Of a stretch of DNA of 64,000 bases, positions 17,668-27,739 are shown piece after piece. The first letter of the stretch is position 1, and the number at the start of each line of letters is the position of its first letter. The DNA lies in the NCBI GenBank assembly GCA_963422445.2, contig OY729512.2, positions 3,844,001 through 3,908,000 on the forward strand. The letters run 5' to 3'. The DNA comes from G963422445 sp963422445. GTDB lineage: Bacteria > Pseudomonadota > Alphaproteobacteria > Thalassobaculales > Thalassobaculaceae. A program made the translations under genes and the position numbers. Below the pieces are notes generated by a model. It was given only the letters and a program-made list of their open reading frames with translations. It searched no databases and was not told the DNA's origin.

Positions 17668-18801
17668 CTATGGGACGGCGAGACGTATCAACGGGTCAGC
17701 CGCCAGGGCCAGGATGCCGAACATGAGATGGCAGGCGACCTTGGAATATCCACGGACGCGGACATGGCGCCCGCCAAACTCATCCTTGAGGCGGGCGTTG
17801 GTCCTCTCGACACCGGACCGGATCCGGAACCGCACGGTCTCGGGATCGACATGGCCTATTGCACGCCGGGCCCGGGCCTCCCGGTCTCGCTTCTCCTTGA
17901 GGTCCTTGTCCCGGCGCGGATTGACATCGATGATCGGAACATGGCCAAGCCGTTCGCTCATCTGGTAGATCTCCCTGGCATCATAGGCCGCGTCCATGAG
18001 ATCGTAGAGATTGGTCACACGCCCGGCGGTCATCATCGCCAGCGGGATCGCGACCTGGCTGTCATGGACGGATGCCGCGGTGAGAACGGTCCTCAGCGGC
18101 ACCCCGCAGTCTGCTGTGTCGATATGCAGCTTGTCACCGCGCCAAGCCTCCAGGACCCCCTTGGCAGTCTTCTTTGCCCCGTGATCGCAGACCTTCGGCA
18201 GCGCGTCGAGCATCTCATCGAGACCCATCCCGTTCGCTTGCCGTTCGAGACGCCCAGGCTCCTTCGTCCTCTCCGCGCCCTTGCGGGACCGGCCGCGCTT
18301 GCGGTTCGGCGTCCTGGCCTTCGGCGTCGGGGCCGGCGTCTCCCGGGCCTCGATGGCCGTCGAGTCCCTCGACACGTGGCCGATGAGCGTGTCGCCCAGT
18401 GTCTCTGCGACCAGAGCCGCGTGCATCCTCTCCGGAAGACGGGACTGCGAAAATTCGGCGAACGCCCGCGAAAACGTCGCTTCACTCGGGATCTCCGCGA
18501 CACGCGACCAGCCGCACAGCCGGCGCAACGTCGGGTCCACCTTGAGCCTGTCGATCAGGTGGCGGGTCGTCGGCAGATCCGCCTTGGCGATGAAGCCACG
18601 GGCCAGCGCCTGGCGATCCTCCCGGGGCCGACCCGGACCGGTCCACACCCCATCGACGAAGCCCTCCACCTTGACGAGATCGAGAGCTGTCACGAAACGC
18701 TTGTGCGTCTCGAGGAGAGGACCGACCGCCTCGGTCAACGCAGGGAAAAGGTCCCCTTGAAATCGGTGCCAGAGATCGGATAGGGTCGAGCCAAGGGTCA
18801 T
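17668..18801 (-). CDS. IS4/IS5-superfamily DDE transposase, copy 1
   Basis: This 377-residue DDE_Tnp_1-type transposase begins MTLGSTLSDLWHRFQ. Catalytic acids are in SRDSTAIEARE (D), TNLYDLMDAAYDAREI (D) and IRSGVERTNARLKDEFGGRHV (E). It differs from copy 2 by two missing codons (KADLPTTRH against KAVWGLPTTRH) and scattered substitutions, so it may be less active. The ATG at 18801 matches the start preceded by a good ribosome-binding site in copy 2. The nested IS630 element sits 68 bases upstream of the start and probably cuts off its promoter. Confidence 0.86.
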   Translation of the reverse strand: MTLGSTLSDLWHRFQGDLFPALTEAVGPLLETHKRFVTALDLVKVEGFVDGVWTGPGRPREDRQALARGFIAKADLPTTRHLIDRLKVDPTLRRLCGWSRVAEIPSEATFSRAFAEFSQSRLPERMHAALVAETLGDTLIGHVSRDSTAIEARETPAPTPKARTPNRKRGRSRKGAERTKEPGRLERQANGMGLDEMLDALPKVCDHGAKKTAKGVLEAWRGDKLHIDTADCGVPLRTVLTAASVHDSQVAIPLAMMTAGRVTNLYDLMDAAYDAREIYQMSERLGHVPIIDVNPRRDKDLKEKRDREARARRAIGHVDPETVRFRIRSGVERTNARLKDEFGGRHVRVRGYSKVACHLMFGILALAADPLIRLAVP

Positions 18802-18868
18802 CGGGGTCACCCCGTGGTATGTTATATTTCCACAATAATAAGATACCACGGGGTGGCCCCGGGACCTA

Positions 18869-20046
18869 GTGTCCTGATTTCAAAGTTCGTACCGTTATGA
18901 TGTTGCGGCTGCAGCGGTTTCGAGGGTCCTGAGGCAGAAGCGCTTGATGGACGCCAGGATTTCATCGGCTGTCTTGTGCCAGCGGAAGGGCTTGGGGTCC
19001 TCGTTGACGGTGTCGATGTACCCGGTGATCGCCTGCTCCAGCTCGACGGTCGATCGGTGAACCCCGCGCCGGATCTGCTTCTCTGTCAGATCGGCGAAGA
19101 AGCGCTCGACTTGGTTGAGCCACGAGGCAGAGGTCGGGGTGAAGTGAACATGCCAGCGCGGTCGCCGGGCGAACCAGTCGCGGATCGTCTTCGTCTTGTG
19201 GGTCGAGTAGTTGTCCATGACGATGTGGATCTCGAGGTCGGGCGGCACGTTGGCCTCGACGTGATCCAGGAACTTGCGGAACTCCACGCTGCGGTGGCGC
19301 CGATAGCACTGTCCGATGACCTTGCCTGTGGCGACGTCAAGGGCTGCGAAGAGCGAGGTCGTGCCGTTGCGCTTGTAATCGTGAGTGCGCCGCTCGACCT
19401 GCCCCGGGCGCAGCGGCAGCAGCGGCTGGGTGCGATCGAGGGCCTGAACCTGCGATTTCTCGTCCACGCAGAGGACCATGGCATGCTGCGGCGGGTCCAC
19501 GTAGAGCCCCACGATGTCGCGCGTCTTGTCCACGAAGTAGGGGTCTGCCGAGAGCTTGAAGGTCTCGCTCCTGTGCGGCTGAAGGGAAAAGGCTCGCCAG
19601 ATGCGATTGACCGTCGACGGCGCATACCCCGTCGCCTGCGCCATCGAGCGCGTGCTCCATTGGGTCGCGTCACGAGGCTTCTCCTCAAGCGTCTTGCGCA
19701 CCACCTCGGCCACGGCGTCGTCATCGATGCGCCGGGGACGGCCGGAGCGCGGCTCGTCGTCAAGCCCGTCAAGACGATGCTCTGCGAAGCGATTGCGCCA
19801 CTTCCTGGCGGTCTGGCTGGTCACGCCCAGCACGCTCCCAATCTGCACATTGGTAAGCCCTTCGGCCGCCAGCAGCACGATGTGCGCCCGATCGGACAGG
19901 CCTCGCCAGACTTTGCGCCCGCGCGCCAGCCGCTCAAGCTCGTTGCGCTCGTCCGCGCTCAGCTTGATCTCCACCGAAAGTCGCATCACCATGCCCCCCG
20001 AATCGACACCACCCCCTTAACAATACGAACTTTGCGTACAGGACAC
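18869..20046 (-). mobile_element. IS630-family element, copy 1, 1178 bp
   Basis: The ends read GTGTCCTG at 18869 and its complement at 20046; inner ends share CAAAGTTCGTA. Flanking TA (18867-18868 and 20047-20048) is the standard IS630 target. The target is CCTAGG in the host IS. A nearly identical copy is at 31622-32799 in the same orientation. Confidence 0.93.
18895..19992 (-). CDS. IS630-family transposase, copy 1
   Basis: This 365-residue protein has an N-terminal helix-turn-helix (GLTNVQIGSVLGVTSQTARKW) and a DDE_3 core with VLCVDEKSQVQALDRTQ (D), IHIVMDNYSTHKTKTI (D) and TSASWLNQVERFFADLTEKQI (E). It is intact. It differs from copy 2 by IRDWFARR here against IRDGFARR there. The start ATG is 19992; an in-frame ATG two codons on is equally possible. 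Confidence 0.92.
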   Translation of the reverse strand: MVMRLSVEIKLSADERNELERLARGRKVWRGLSDRAHIVLLAAEGLTNVQIGSVLGVTSQTARKWRNRFAEHRLDGLDDEPRSGRPRRIDDDAVAEVVRKTLEEKPRDATQWSTRSMAQATGYAPSTVNRIWRAFSLQPHRSETFKLSADPYFVDKTRDIVGLYVDPPQHAMVLCVDEKSQVQALDRTQPLLPLRPGQVERRTHDYKRNGTTSLFAALDVATGKVIGQCYRRHRSVEFRKFLDHVEANVPPDLEIHIVMDNYSTHKTKTIRDWFARRPRWHVHFTPTSASWLNQVERFFADLTEKQIRRGVHRSTVELEQAITGYIDTVNEDPKPFRWHKTADEILASIKRFCLRTLETAAAATS

Positions 20047-20159
20047 TAGGCCCTCGACAACAAAATCAGCCTCGACAAGGCAAAAAACCGGTCGGGCCGG
20101 CAATTTTGCAAGAAGCTCTCGGTAGAAAAATTTGCTAACGTGGTGAATTCGCGACAGTC

Positions 20160-21297
20160 ATGGACGTCCGCCAATCCAGCAAAAAATCCATTGTAAGGCT
20201 AGGATTGTTCCTGCGCCCGTTGACGGCGGGCCACGCACCCGCCAAGGTCCCGACATCAAATGGAGAGGCTCGGAGAACCGAAAGGGACAGTTCGCGCATC
20301 AAGCGCACCAAGACCCACAGTAGCGCATCCGGCGAGTCGCACGACATCCACAGGCTGGTCGAAAGTTATCGAGAGGGCAGCGTGGTCAAGCAGAGACTCC
20401 TTATCAATCTGGGATCAGCGTGACCACTGGCCCGCAAGACCAGGCCTGTCATCGCGCGTCACGTCGAGGAGACCCTGCTCGGACAGGAGCCCTTGCTTGG
20501 CGAGCCGCCCGAGGTCGAGGCCGCCGCGGCCAACTTCGGGTGGCTGCGCGCCCGGGGCCTCTGCCTGGCGCCGAACCGCAAGGCAGTCATCGCCACCGTC
20601 GATCTCGACACCCTCGACCGGGAGATCCGGCTCGCGGCCGCGCTGGTGGTGGCGAAGAGGACCCACCTGATGTGCGAGCGCGAGACCAGCCGCTGGCTCG
20701 CCAAAAGCAGCGCCGCGCCCGAACTGCTGGCTCTCGAGCACGAGGCCAATACTCTCGACCGCAAAACCCTGTCCCGCTTCGGTGACCCGGCTGTGGACGC
20801 ACCGCAAACGCTTCAGGCCGGCCCGGTCGAGCGGGAGCGGAACCTGTTCGATATCCCCGATACGATCGGTCTGCACGACCTCAGCAACACCCACGATACC
20901 GGCCGCCACAATGACGGGCTGCGGTGCTTCGGGTGCTTGAAACAGAAGCGCGGCGATGGCCCCCTTGGTGACGACCCTCGCCCTGATGCTCGACAGCGCC
21001 GGCTTTCCACGCTGCTGCGAATGCGGCCGTGACGGGCGGTGGCCGACGGTGGTCATGGATGCCGGCGCGAACGAGGACAATCTCGCATGGTTGCGCGAAC
21101 GCGGCCATGACTGGATCTGCGTTGACATGCGCGTCCGACGGGCGCCGCCGATCTCGACCTCACGACCAGCACCGACCATGAGGTTCAGGTCTGGCACCTG
21201 ACATCGGCTGGGAAACACCACAAAGGTAGCGATCGTCGTGGTGATACGCAAGCCCATCATCCTCGCCAATACCCTGCTGCGCCAGGGTCGGCGCTGA
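20160..21297 (+). pseudogene. IS1634-family transposase remnant
   Basis: Fragments in successive frames match the order of IS1634 transposases: RLVESYREGSVVKQRLLINL, later TVVMDAGANEDNLAWLRERG and a C-terminal HEVQVWHLTSAGK-like piece. The same core motif is better preserved in the IS1634 copy at 56557-58322. Many frameshifts and a large internal deletion are present; no ends or target duplication can be recognised. Confidence 0.7.
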
Positions 21298-21529
21298 TCA
21301 CCCGAACCGCCGGACATCATATCATGACCGGTCAGCGGACAGAACAGGCGGGCGACGACGATGCGGATGTGGCATGGCGAGCGGCGTCCCGACACCGCAG
21401 CCCGGACGGATCACCCGGCCTCGCGGCATCGTCTCGGCTCCGGATCGGATGTGGGAAACCCAGCTGACTCATGGATGCTCAAGTCGGAATTCCACCTGCG
21501 CCCGATCTGGCAATATCGTCCCTCCCCGC

Positions 21530-22492
21530 TCAGGCGACTTTCCGATATACCGTCTCCGGATTGAGGCCGGCGGCATCCATGCATCGTCCGATTTCGGCGA
21601 TTTCTCCGGCTGTAAGTTTCATCAGGGGCGGACGCACATGCGCTTCTGGTAATCGTTCGAGATAGTATAGAGCTTCTTTCATGCGGTTATGCATGTCCAG
21701 GAACGGAGCGCCGTAAAACGCGCGAACCGTGGGGTAGATCCGGTCATTCAGACGACGTGCCGCAGCAAGGTCGCCGTCGCGGAAGGCGCGAAACAGGGCG
21801 ACCTGGAGATTGGCAATCACGCTTCCCGCTCCCGACAGCAGACCGTCGCATCCCTGTACGAGCGACGAGAGCAGCCATGCGCTGTGCGTCGACAGCACGT
21901 TGACCGGTTTGCCGAGGCTGTGCAGTTCCCGCAGATGGCGCTCGTGCAACGCCGGGTCATTGCACCAGTCCTTGATGGCCCGGACTTGCGGGACTCTCCG
22001 ACAGATTTCGAGCAGTGTATCGATGGGATAGCCCAGACCTGATCCGATCGGATACTGGAACAGAATCATGGGCAGGTTGACCGTCTCGGCAATGGTCTCG
22101 AAATGGCGAATCGCCATTTCCGGTCGCATCTGTCCGCCCATTGCCAGGGAATTCGGTGGGAAAATCAGCAACCCCCTGGCGCCACCGGCTTCGGCCTGGG
22201 CAGCAATGCGGGCCGCGATGGCCGAACCGTCGGCATAGACGCCGGAGATCAGGGGCAAACGATCTCCGATTTCACTAAGGGCGATATCGAGCGTTCGCAC
22301 CTGTTCGTCCAGGGAAAGCGCGTGAACTTCCATGGAGTGTGCATTGACGGTAATCGCCGAAATCCCGCTGACATCCGCAAGATCTCGAAGATGCGAACGA
22401 AACGCGCTCGCATCGATCTCAAGATCGGCAGTGAACGGCAGTAGACAGGCCGGAATGACGCCTTTCGGCTCGAACGGAAACGGGACAGTCAT
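21530..22492 (-). CDS. DapA/NAL-family aldolase
   Basis: This 320-residue protein is a (beta/alpha)8 class I aldolase of the dihydrodipicolinate synthase/N-acetylneuraminate lyase family. The Schiff-base lysine is in VRAIKDWC and the proton-relay tyrosine in ILFQYPIG. The start has NAHSMEVHALSLDEQ rather than the GTTGE of true DapA, so it is probably a catabolic lyase for a keto acid sugar or aromatic aldehyde, not lysine biosynthesis. A ribosome-binding site GGGAGAA lies 5 bases before the ATG. It lies 79 bases downstream of the peroxiredoxin-like gene. Confidence 0.87.
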   Translation of the reverse strand: MTVPFPFEPKGVIPACLLPFTADLEIDASAFRSHLRDLADVSGISAITVNAHSMEVHALSLDEQVRTLDIALSEIGDRLPLISGVYADGSAIAARIAAQAEAGGARGLLIFPPNSLAMGGQMRPEMAIRHFETIAETVNLPMILFQYPIGSGLGYPIDTLLEICRRVPQVRAIKDWCNDPALHERHLRELHSLGKPVNVLSTHSAWLLSSLVQGCDGLLSGAGSVIANLQVALFRAFRDGDLAAARRLNDRIYPTVRAFYGAPFLDMHNRMKEALYYLERLPEAHVRPPLMKLTAGEIAEIGRCMDAAGLNPETVYRKVA

Positions 22493-22571
22493 TACTATTC
22501 TCCCTGAGAACGAGCCTGGATATCAAACCCGCCGACCGGAGTGCCAGGCCCATCCCGGTCATCACCGTTGT

Positions 22572-23087
22572 TCAGGCCAGAGTACCGCGTATTGGATAGT
22601 CGTTCTTGCGGATATGACGGATACCGCGCAGAACAAGCTCGGGCTCGGGCCGCACGAACGGCGCGTTGCCGATATCGACGATATGCGCCCGCCCCTCGCT
22701 GTTGACGACGAAAAGCCCCGGCTCCGGAAACGGCCGATCGGTTTCCGTCGGCCTCGGGTCGGAGATGTACAGACCAAGCCGTTTCATCTGTTCGACGCTG
22801 AGACTGTGGGCGACCGGCTGTTCCAGACCGACCTCCTCGGCGAAGGCCTTGGCTTTTTCAGCCGGATCCCCCGAAACATAGACAATGTCGGTATCGACTT
22901 CGTCGAATTGATCCCGCATCGCTTCGATTCGGGACGTGTAACTCTTGCAAATCGGGCAATGCAGGCCGCGATATACGACGACCATGGTCCACCGTTGTCG
23001 CAGCCCGCCAATTCTGGCATCACTGCCGTCCACGGTCGAAAGCGTCATTTCCGGCATTATGCTGCCGGCAGCAAGTTTCTGTGACAT
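22572..23087 (-). CDS. Peroxiredoxin-like (AhpC/TSA) protein
   Basis: This 171-residue thioredoxin-fold protein has the motif YRGLHCPICKSY. It therefore has two cysteines in a CPIC arrangement where a peroxiredoxin has a single peroxidatic Cys, as in the AhpC/TSA-like subfamily often annotated redoxin. It probably reduces peroxides or disulfides; cytoplasmic, no signal peptide. It reads toward the DapA-like gene and may share its transcript. Confidence 0.83.
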   Translation of the reverse strand: MSQKLAAGSIMPEMTLSTVDGSDARIGGLRQRWTMVVVYRGLHCPICKSYTSRIEAMRDQFDEVDTDIVYVSGDPAEKAKAFAEEVGLEQPVAHSLSVEQMKRLGLYISDPRPTETDRPFPEPGLFVVNSEGRAHIVDIGNAPFVRPEPELVLRGIRHIRKNDYPIRGTLA

Positions 23088-23480
23088 CGGTCAGACGCCC
23101 TGTTCTGTTGCGATCCTGGTAATGTGATGCAGTTAGCCGGCAAGAACAAGCATTGTTCATCGGAGCACGGATCTGTTGATGGAAGACGGCTGCCGGCCCG
23201 CAGTCCACGGTGATCCCGTGCTGAATTCGAGCGCCGGTCGAGCGGTGCTTTGACAACATACAGCGAAGTCATTTTCACAATTTGGTCTGTAAACGAGATT
23301 GAATCACAGGAGAAAACGGGCTTTTCTTTTTTTAGTAAGAGTTCATGTCGCCAAACTCTTGTCATTGACTCGCTGTTTACAGCGTGGGATCACCGTGCCC
23401 GCAGCAACCGGGCCGTTTTCATGAACTCCGTTTTGGAATAAAATATCGGATCTAGTCCTTTCGCGTGGCGGAGTGGTGCA
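23088..23480. other. Intergenic region, divergent
   Basis: This is 393 bases between the divergent peroxiredoxin-like gene and phaZ. It is AT-richer around 23250-23340 than the genes on either side, as expected for promoters of both. No open frame or hairpin that I can support. Confidence 0.4.
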
Positions 23481-24701
23481 TTGCTTTATTCGATTTACGA
23501 AACCAATCGAGCAATGATTGCCCCGGTGCAGACCGCCATGCGGATGGCCGGGCAATTCGCCAACACCTCTTTCGATCCGTTCGCCTATGCTCTTTATGGC
23601 AAGGAGCTGAACGCCGGACTCGGCATGATGGACAGCATGCTGCCGCGGCACACCAAGCCTGACTGGCAGATTGGTACAACGGTGACCGAGGGCGCTCGCG
23701 TCCCTGTCGAGATTGACACGATCGTCGAAAAACCATTCGGCGATCTCATAAGATTCCGGCGCCATGTCCGGCGTACCGACCCCAGGCTTCTGATCGTCAC
23801 ACCGATGTCGGGCCATTTCTCGACGTTGCTGCGCGACACCGTCCGCGGTCTGATCCCGACTCATGACGTGTATGTCACCGACTGGAAGGACGCTGCCCGG
23901 GTTCCGTTGCTGGATGGTGCATTCGATGTCGATACCTATATCGATTATCTAATCGAGTTCATGCGGACAATGGGGTCAGATTACCATGTCATGGCAGTCT
24001 GCCAGCCGGCGCCCCTGACCATAGCCGCCGTTTCACTGCTAGCGCAGCACGACGACCCGGCGCAGCCGTTGAGCATGACGTTGATGGGCGGCCCCGTCGA
24101 CACCGCGGCCGCCCCGACGGCTCCGACCGTGCTTGCCACGCAACGGTCGATCAACTGGTTCGAGACGCGTTGCGTTACGACGGTGCCTCCCTATCTCCCG
24201 GCAGCGCATCGTCGCGTTTATCCGGGTTTTCTGCAGCTTGGTGCATTCATTGCAATGAATGCCGACCGGCACATCGATGCTCACCTCCGGATGTTTCGGC
24301 ATCTTGTCGAAGGTGACGGTGAATCCGCAGACTCACACCGCCGTTTCTACAATGAATACATGTCGGTCATGGATGTCACGGCCGATTATTATCTCCAGAC
24401 CGTCGAGCGAGTGTTTCAGGAACGCTGGCTTGCAACGGACCGGTTTGTCTGGCGCAACGAGCGGGTTCGGCCTGAGGCCATCAAGCGCACGGCGCTGCTT
24501 ACGGTCGAAGGTGAGCTTGATGATATCTCGGCTCCCGGCCAAACCATCGCCGCCCACCGAATCTGTTCGTCGATCCCCGAAGAGCGTCGCGGCAATCACC
24601 TGCAGCCGAATGTTGGCCATTACGGCATATTCAACGGTCGGCGTTGGCGTCGCGAAATTGTGCCTGCGGTGTCCCGTTTCATCCAAAATATGGACATCTG
24701 A
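23481..24701 (+). CDS. phaZ: Intracellular polyhydroxyalkanoate depolymerase
   Basis: This 406-residue PhaZ1-type depolymerase releases hydroxyacids from stored PHA granules. The start is TTG at 23481, chosen because the family begins MLY and because GGAG lies 8 bases upstream; no ATG fits. The nucleophile is Cys174 in VCQPAP, the cysteine version of the lipase box seen in intracellular depolymerases. The acid lies in TVEGELDDISAPGQT and the His in NVGHYGIFNGRRW. No synthase or phasin gene is nearby. An IS1595-family element has inserted 24 bases after the stop without harming the frame. Confidence 0.9.
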   Translation: MLYSIYETNRAMIAPVQTAMRMAGQFANTSFDPFAYALYGKELNAGLGMMDSMLPRHTKPDWQIGTTVTEGARVPVEIDTIVEKPFGDLIRFRRHVRRTDPRLLIVTPMSGHFSTLLRDTVRGLIPTHDVYVTDWKDAARVPLLDGAFDVDTYIDYLIEFMRTMGSDYHVMAVCQPAPLTIAAVSLLAQHDDPAQPLSMTLMGGPVDTAAAPTAPTVLATQRSINWFETRCVTTVPPYLPAAHRRVYPGFLQLGAFIAMNADRHIDAHLRMFRHLVEGDGESADSHRRFYNEYMSVMDVTADYYLQTVERVFQERWLATDRFVWRNERVRPEAIKRTALLTVEGELDDISAPGQTIAAHRICSSIPEERRGNHLQPNVGHYGIFNGRRWRREIVPAVSRFIQNMDI

Positions 24702-24725
24702 TCGAAAACGTCACCGTTTGATATT

Positions 24726-25756
24726 GGCTCAATTCGTGAATGGTAGGCATCGTGATAGAATGTTGCCCGATTCGCCTTGGCGGTCAGACAGATGGATCAC
24801 GAGCGATTTCGGGATTGGTTCTCGCGTGTCGATGAGTTGACGGCGGCGCAGCGCAGGGAGGTGGCGACGGTGCTGTCGGAGCCTTCGGAGGGCGCGACCT
24901 CGCTGGCGGCGATCGAGCTGGGCGTGGATGACGAGCGGCGCTGTCCGCATTGCGGTGCCGGCGGGGCGGTGTCGCGGGGCAAGGCGCGCGGTCTTCGCCG
25001 TTTCCGGTGCAAGGACTGCGGGAAGACGTTCGGTGCGTTGACCGGCACAGCGCTGTCGGGTCTTCACCATAAGGAGCGCTGGCTTGCCTTTGGCGCCTCG
25101 CTTGCCGAGGGTGAGACGATCAAGGCGTCCGCCGAGCGCTGCGGGATTGCGCCGAGCACGGCGCATCGCTGGCGACACCGCTTTCTGGCGGCGGTGCGCC
25201 AGGCGCCGGATCGGCTTTCCGGGATCGTCGAGGCTGACGAGACCTTCGTTCTGGAGAGTCGCAAGGGGGAGCGGAAGCTGGACCGCAAGCCGCGCCGGCG
25301 CGGCGGCAAGGCCCGCAAACGCGGCCTCTCGCGCGAGCAGGTGCCGATCCTGGTCGCCGCCGACCGTGCGGGCGAGACCCTCAGCCATACCCTGCCCGCG
25401 CTGAACGCAAAGAGCGTGAAGGAGGTGCTGGAGCCGGTCGTCGCCCGCGATGCCTTGCTCGTCTCCGACGCCAACCGCTGCTATCCGCCCGTCGCAGAGG
25501 CACTCGACATCCCTCACGAGAGCATCAACGCTTCTGCTGGCGAGCGGGTCCGGGGTGCTGTGCATATCCAGACGGTCAATAGCCGCCACAGCCAGATCAA
25601 GGGCTTCCTGCGGGGCTTCCGCGGCGTCGCCACCAAGTGTACCTCGACAGCTATCTCAGGTGGTTCCATCTCATCGAACTCGGCGATCGGCCATCGCCCA
25701 GAGCGTGTCTCGAGGCGGCGATGGCCAAACCGCGCCTACGCTTTGCGAATTGAGCC
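24726..25756 (+). mobile_element. IS1595-family element B, 1031 bp
   Basis: The inverted repeats start GGCTCAATTCG at both ends, flanked by the 8-bp duplication TTGATATT (24718-24725 and 25757-25764). It holds a single transposase gene with no cargo. It is a different lineage from the IS1595 elements at 12359 and 26682. Confidence 0.92.
24792..25753 (+). pseudogene. IS1595-family transposase B, frameshifted near the end
   Basis: The zinc ribbon CPHCGAGG and CKDCGKTFG is followed by the core: VEADETFVLESRKG, LLVSDANRCYPP and IQTVNSRHSQIKGFLRGFRGV. Two extra bases near 25637 (AAGTGTACC for an expected AAGTACC) shift the frame. The family C-terminus (LDSYLRWFHLIELGD, then AAMAKPRLRFAN) is still present out of frame up to a TGA at 25753. 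The main catalytic residues precede the break, so a product with an altered tail could be made. The ATG at 24792 is preferred over a TTG at 24777. Confidence 0.85.
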
Positions 25757-25799
25757 TTGATATTCGTTCATCGATTCCGAATGGAGTGTCGCAGGTGTT

Positions 25800-26641
25800 G
25801 AAACCTCTGCTCATGGAACCCGGGAATCGATCCGCGCACCGGTTCTGTCCGGTCTCCGGGCCGAAGAGGGCATTCCGGCGGCGACACGGAGCATGACGGT
25901 ATCACCGGACGGCATCATGGTGCCGCTTCAACCGCGGGCCCGATCGTATCCGGACGCGGCCTGGCGGGAAGCGTGCTGTGGCACGGTCGGGTTTTATGAC
26001 AGGAAGGGCAAGCAATTGAAGATGCTGTCTTTCGGTCACATGGGGAGGCTGGAAAGAGGGATCTGAAATCGCAGCTCACGGCCGAAGTGGCGCATATCCG
26101 GGCCCTGCGCCCGAACAGTCCGATCGTCGCCGTCGCCGATGCCGCACAGGACAGCCGGATCGACCTGGAGAGCCTTGAGCCGAACGTCCAGGGGGTCGAT
26201 TACTGGCACGCCTGCCAGCATCTCAAGACGGTCGCGGACCATGCCACGGACACGGACTGCTCCGAAACGCATCGCGACCTCCTGATCGAACATCCGGATG
26301 GTGGCGGGCGGGTCATCGCGTTGATCGGGACTCTTCTGAAAACCGCCTCGTCCAGCCATGCCGATCTCGAGCGGGAACTGGCTTTCTTCAAGCGCAACCG
26401 TCACCGCATGGACTATCGTGAGTTGCAGTCCCGGACCCTGATCGTGGGGTCCGGCACCGTCGAAGCCGCCAACCAGGTTCCGGTCACGCAGCGGATGAAA
26501 CGGTCGGAGATGCGGTGGAAAGTTGATGGCGGTCAAGGGATCCTGAGCATCCGGGCTCTGCTAAAGTCTGGCCGTTTCAACGTCGTCTGGTATGAAGTCC
26601 TGAACAGCATGACGGCGCGTAATGATAATGTGTCATATTGA
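25800..26641 (+). pseudogene. ISKra4-type transposase remnant
   Basis: The best piece, 26087-26641 (184 codons), includes VDYWHACQHLKTVADHA, VGSGTVEAANQVPVTQRMKR and MRWKVDGGQGILSIRALLKS. This is the C-terminal half of an ISKra4-type transposase. Upstream, from about 25890, other frames give decayed pieces of its N-terminal half. No ends or target repeats are recognised. It is squeezed between two IS1595 elements with different target duplications. Confidence 0.75.
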
Positions 26642-26681
26642 GAAAACCTTCTCGTAGCTTGAGAGGGAAAGAATAACGAAA

Positions 26682-27731
26682 ACCGCTTATGCACATGGTT
26701 CCGGTCGCGAGAGTTTGCCACCAGATGTTGAGGTTGAGATTAGGGCGGAGGAGCGGGTAGAATGCCCCGATACGTTCCTGCCGACGGAGCCCCTGCATGA
26801 AACAGCTCCCCGACAGCCTCCTCGCCGTCCAGCACATGGTCCCGGACGATGACGCCTGCGCCGCCTGGCTGATCGAAATGCGCTGGCCGGACGGCTTCGT
26901 CTGTCCCAGGTGCGGCCATGAAAAGGGATGGGCGCTGCGCAGAAAAGCACACACCTTCGCGTGCACCGGCTGCCGCCGGCAGACTTCGGTGACGGCCGGG
27001 ACGATCCTGCACGCCAGCAAGCTGCCGCTCACCGTCTGGTTCTGGGCCGCCGACCTGATGGCGACCCACTCCAACGGCATCTCTGCCCTGCAGCTCCAGA
27101 AACAGCTCGCTATCGGCTCTTATCGCAGCGCCTGGCTGCTCGCCCGCAAGCTGCGCGCCAGCATGGTCGAGCCCGAGCGCAACCCGTTGTCGGGCCTGGT
27201 GGACATCGACGAGGCCAGCCGTCCATTCCGGACCAAAGACGATCCTCCCACCGGAGGGCAAGGACGCAGCCACGACGGCAAGATGCTCATCGTCGGCGCC
27301 ATCGAACTCGGGGACGGAAACATCCCAGGCCGCCTGCGGCTGGCCGAAATCTCCTCCTACGGCGCCGCCGACCTCGGACACTTCGTCGAAACCGCCGCCG
27401 GTCCCGACGCCATCGCGAAAACCGACGGCTGGTCCGGCAACGCTGCGGTCCCCGCCGATCGCCACAATGTCCATGGCGTCGGGAAGACCGCCGCTCACCT
27501 CGTCCTGCCGTGGATCCACCAAGTCTTCTCCAACCTCAAAGGATGGGCACGAGGCGTCGACCACGGGCTGCGCCGCAAGCATCTGCAAGCCTATCTCGAT
27601 GAGGTCGTCTTTCGCTTCAACCGCCGCAAAACCCGCCACGATGCTTTCCGCTCGCTCTTCCGCCTCGCCACCAATGCACAACCCCTTACCTACAGCATAT
27701 TGATCGAACCGGAACCATCTGCATAAGCGGT
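26682..27731 (+). mobile_element. IS1595-family element C, copy 1, 1050 bp
   Basis: The ends read ACCGCTTATGCACATGGTTC (26682) and the matching complement at 27731. The flanking 8-bp duplication is TAACGAAA (26674-26681 and 27732-27739). Copy 2 of the same element is at 34020-35062. Confidence 0.93.
26797..27726 (+). CDS. IS1595-family transposase C, copy 1
   Basis: This 309-residue transposase is intact in frame. The N-terminal zinc ribbon is CPRCGHEKGW with CTGCRRQTSV. The core is LVDIDEASRPF, KTDGWSGNAAVP and QVFSNLKGWARGVDHGL, ending LDEVVFRFNRRKTRHDAF. The third catalytic position is Asn (SNLKGW) rather than Glu, as reported for parts of the IS1595 family. The start ATG at 26797 follows a GGAGC stretch. 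The stop is just inside the right inverted repeat. Confidence 0.9.
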   Translation: MKQLPDSLLAVQHMVPDDDACAAWLIEMRWPDGFVCPRCGHEKGWALRRKAHTFACTGCRRQTSVTAGTILHASKLPLTVWFWAADLMATHSNGISALQLQKQLAIGSYRSAWLLARKLRASMVEPERNPLSGLVDIDEASRPFRTKDDPPTGGQGRSHDGKMLIVGAIELGDGNIPGRLRLAEISSYGAADLGHFVETAAGPDAIAKTDGWSGNAAVPADRHNVHGVGKTAAHLVLPWIHQVFSNLKGWARGVDHGLRRKHLQAYLDEVVFRFNRRKTRHDAFRSLFRLATNAQPLTYSILIEPEPSA

Positions 27732-27739
27732 TAACGAAA

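Larger units (their letters stand above)
17449..20118 (-). mobile_element. DDE insertion sequence with 4-bp duplication, copy 1
   Basis: The ends read GAACCTCTTGCAAAATT (17449) and the complement of GAGCTTCTTGCAAAATT (20118), flanked by TCGG at 17445-17448 and 20119-20122. The element would be about 1490 bp but holds an IS630 element (18869-20046) upstream of its transposase gene. A hairpin CTCATC/GATGAG follows the transposase end. Copy 2 is at 47155-48652 in the opposite orientation. Confidence 0.88.

Noticed and set aside
18976..20049. 357-codon frame opposite the IS630 transposase (also 31729-32802)
   Set aside because: Antisense shadow with no domain; the minus-strand frame has all DDE residues.
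21530..22492. Lysine-biosynthetic dapA
   Set aside because: The GTTGE-type substrate motif is replaced (NAHSMEVHALS), so only family-level assignment is justified.
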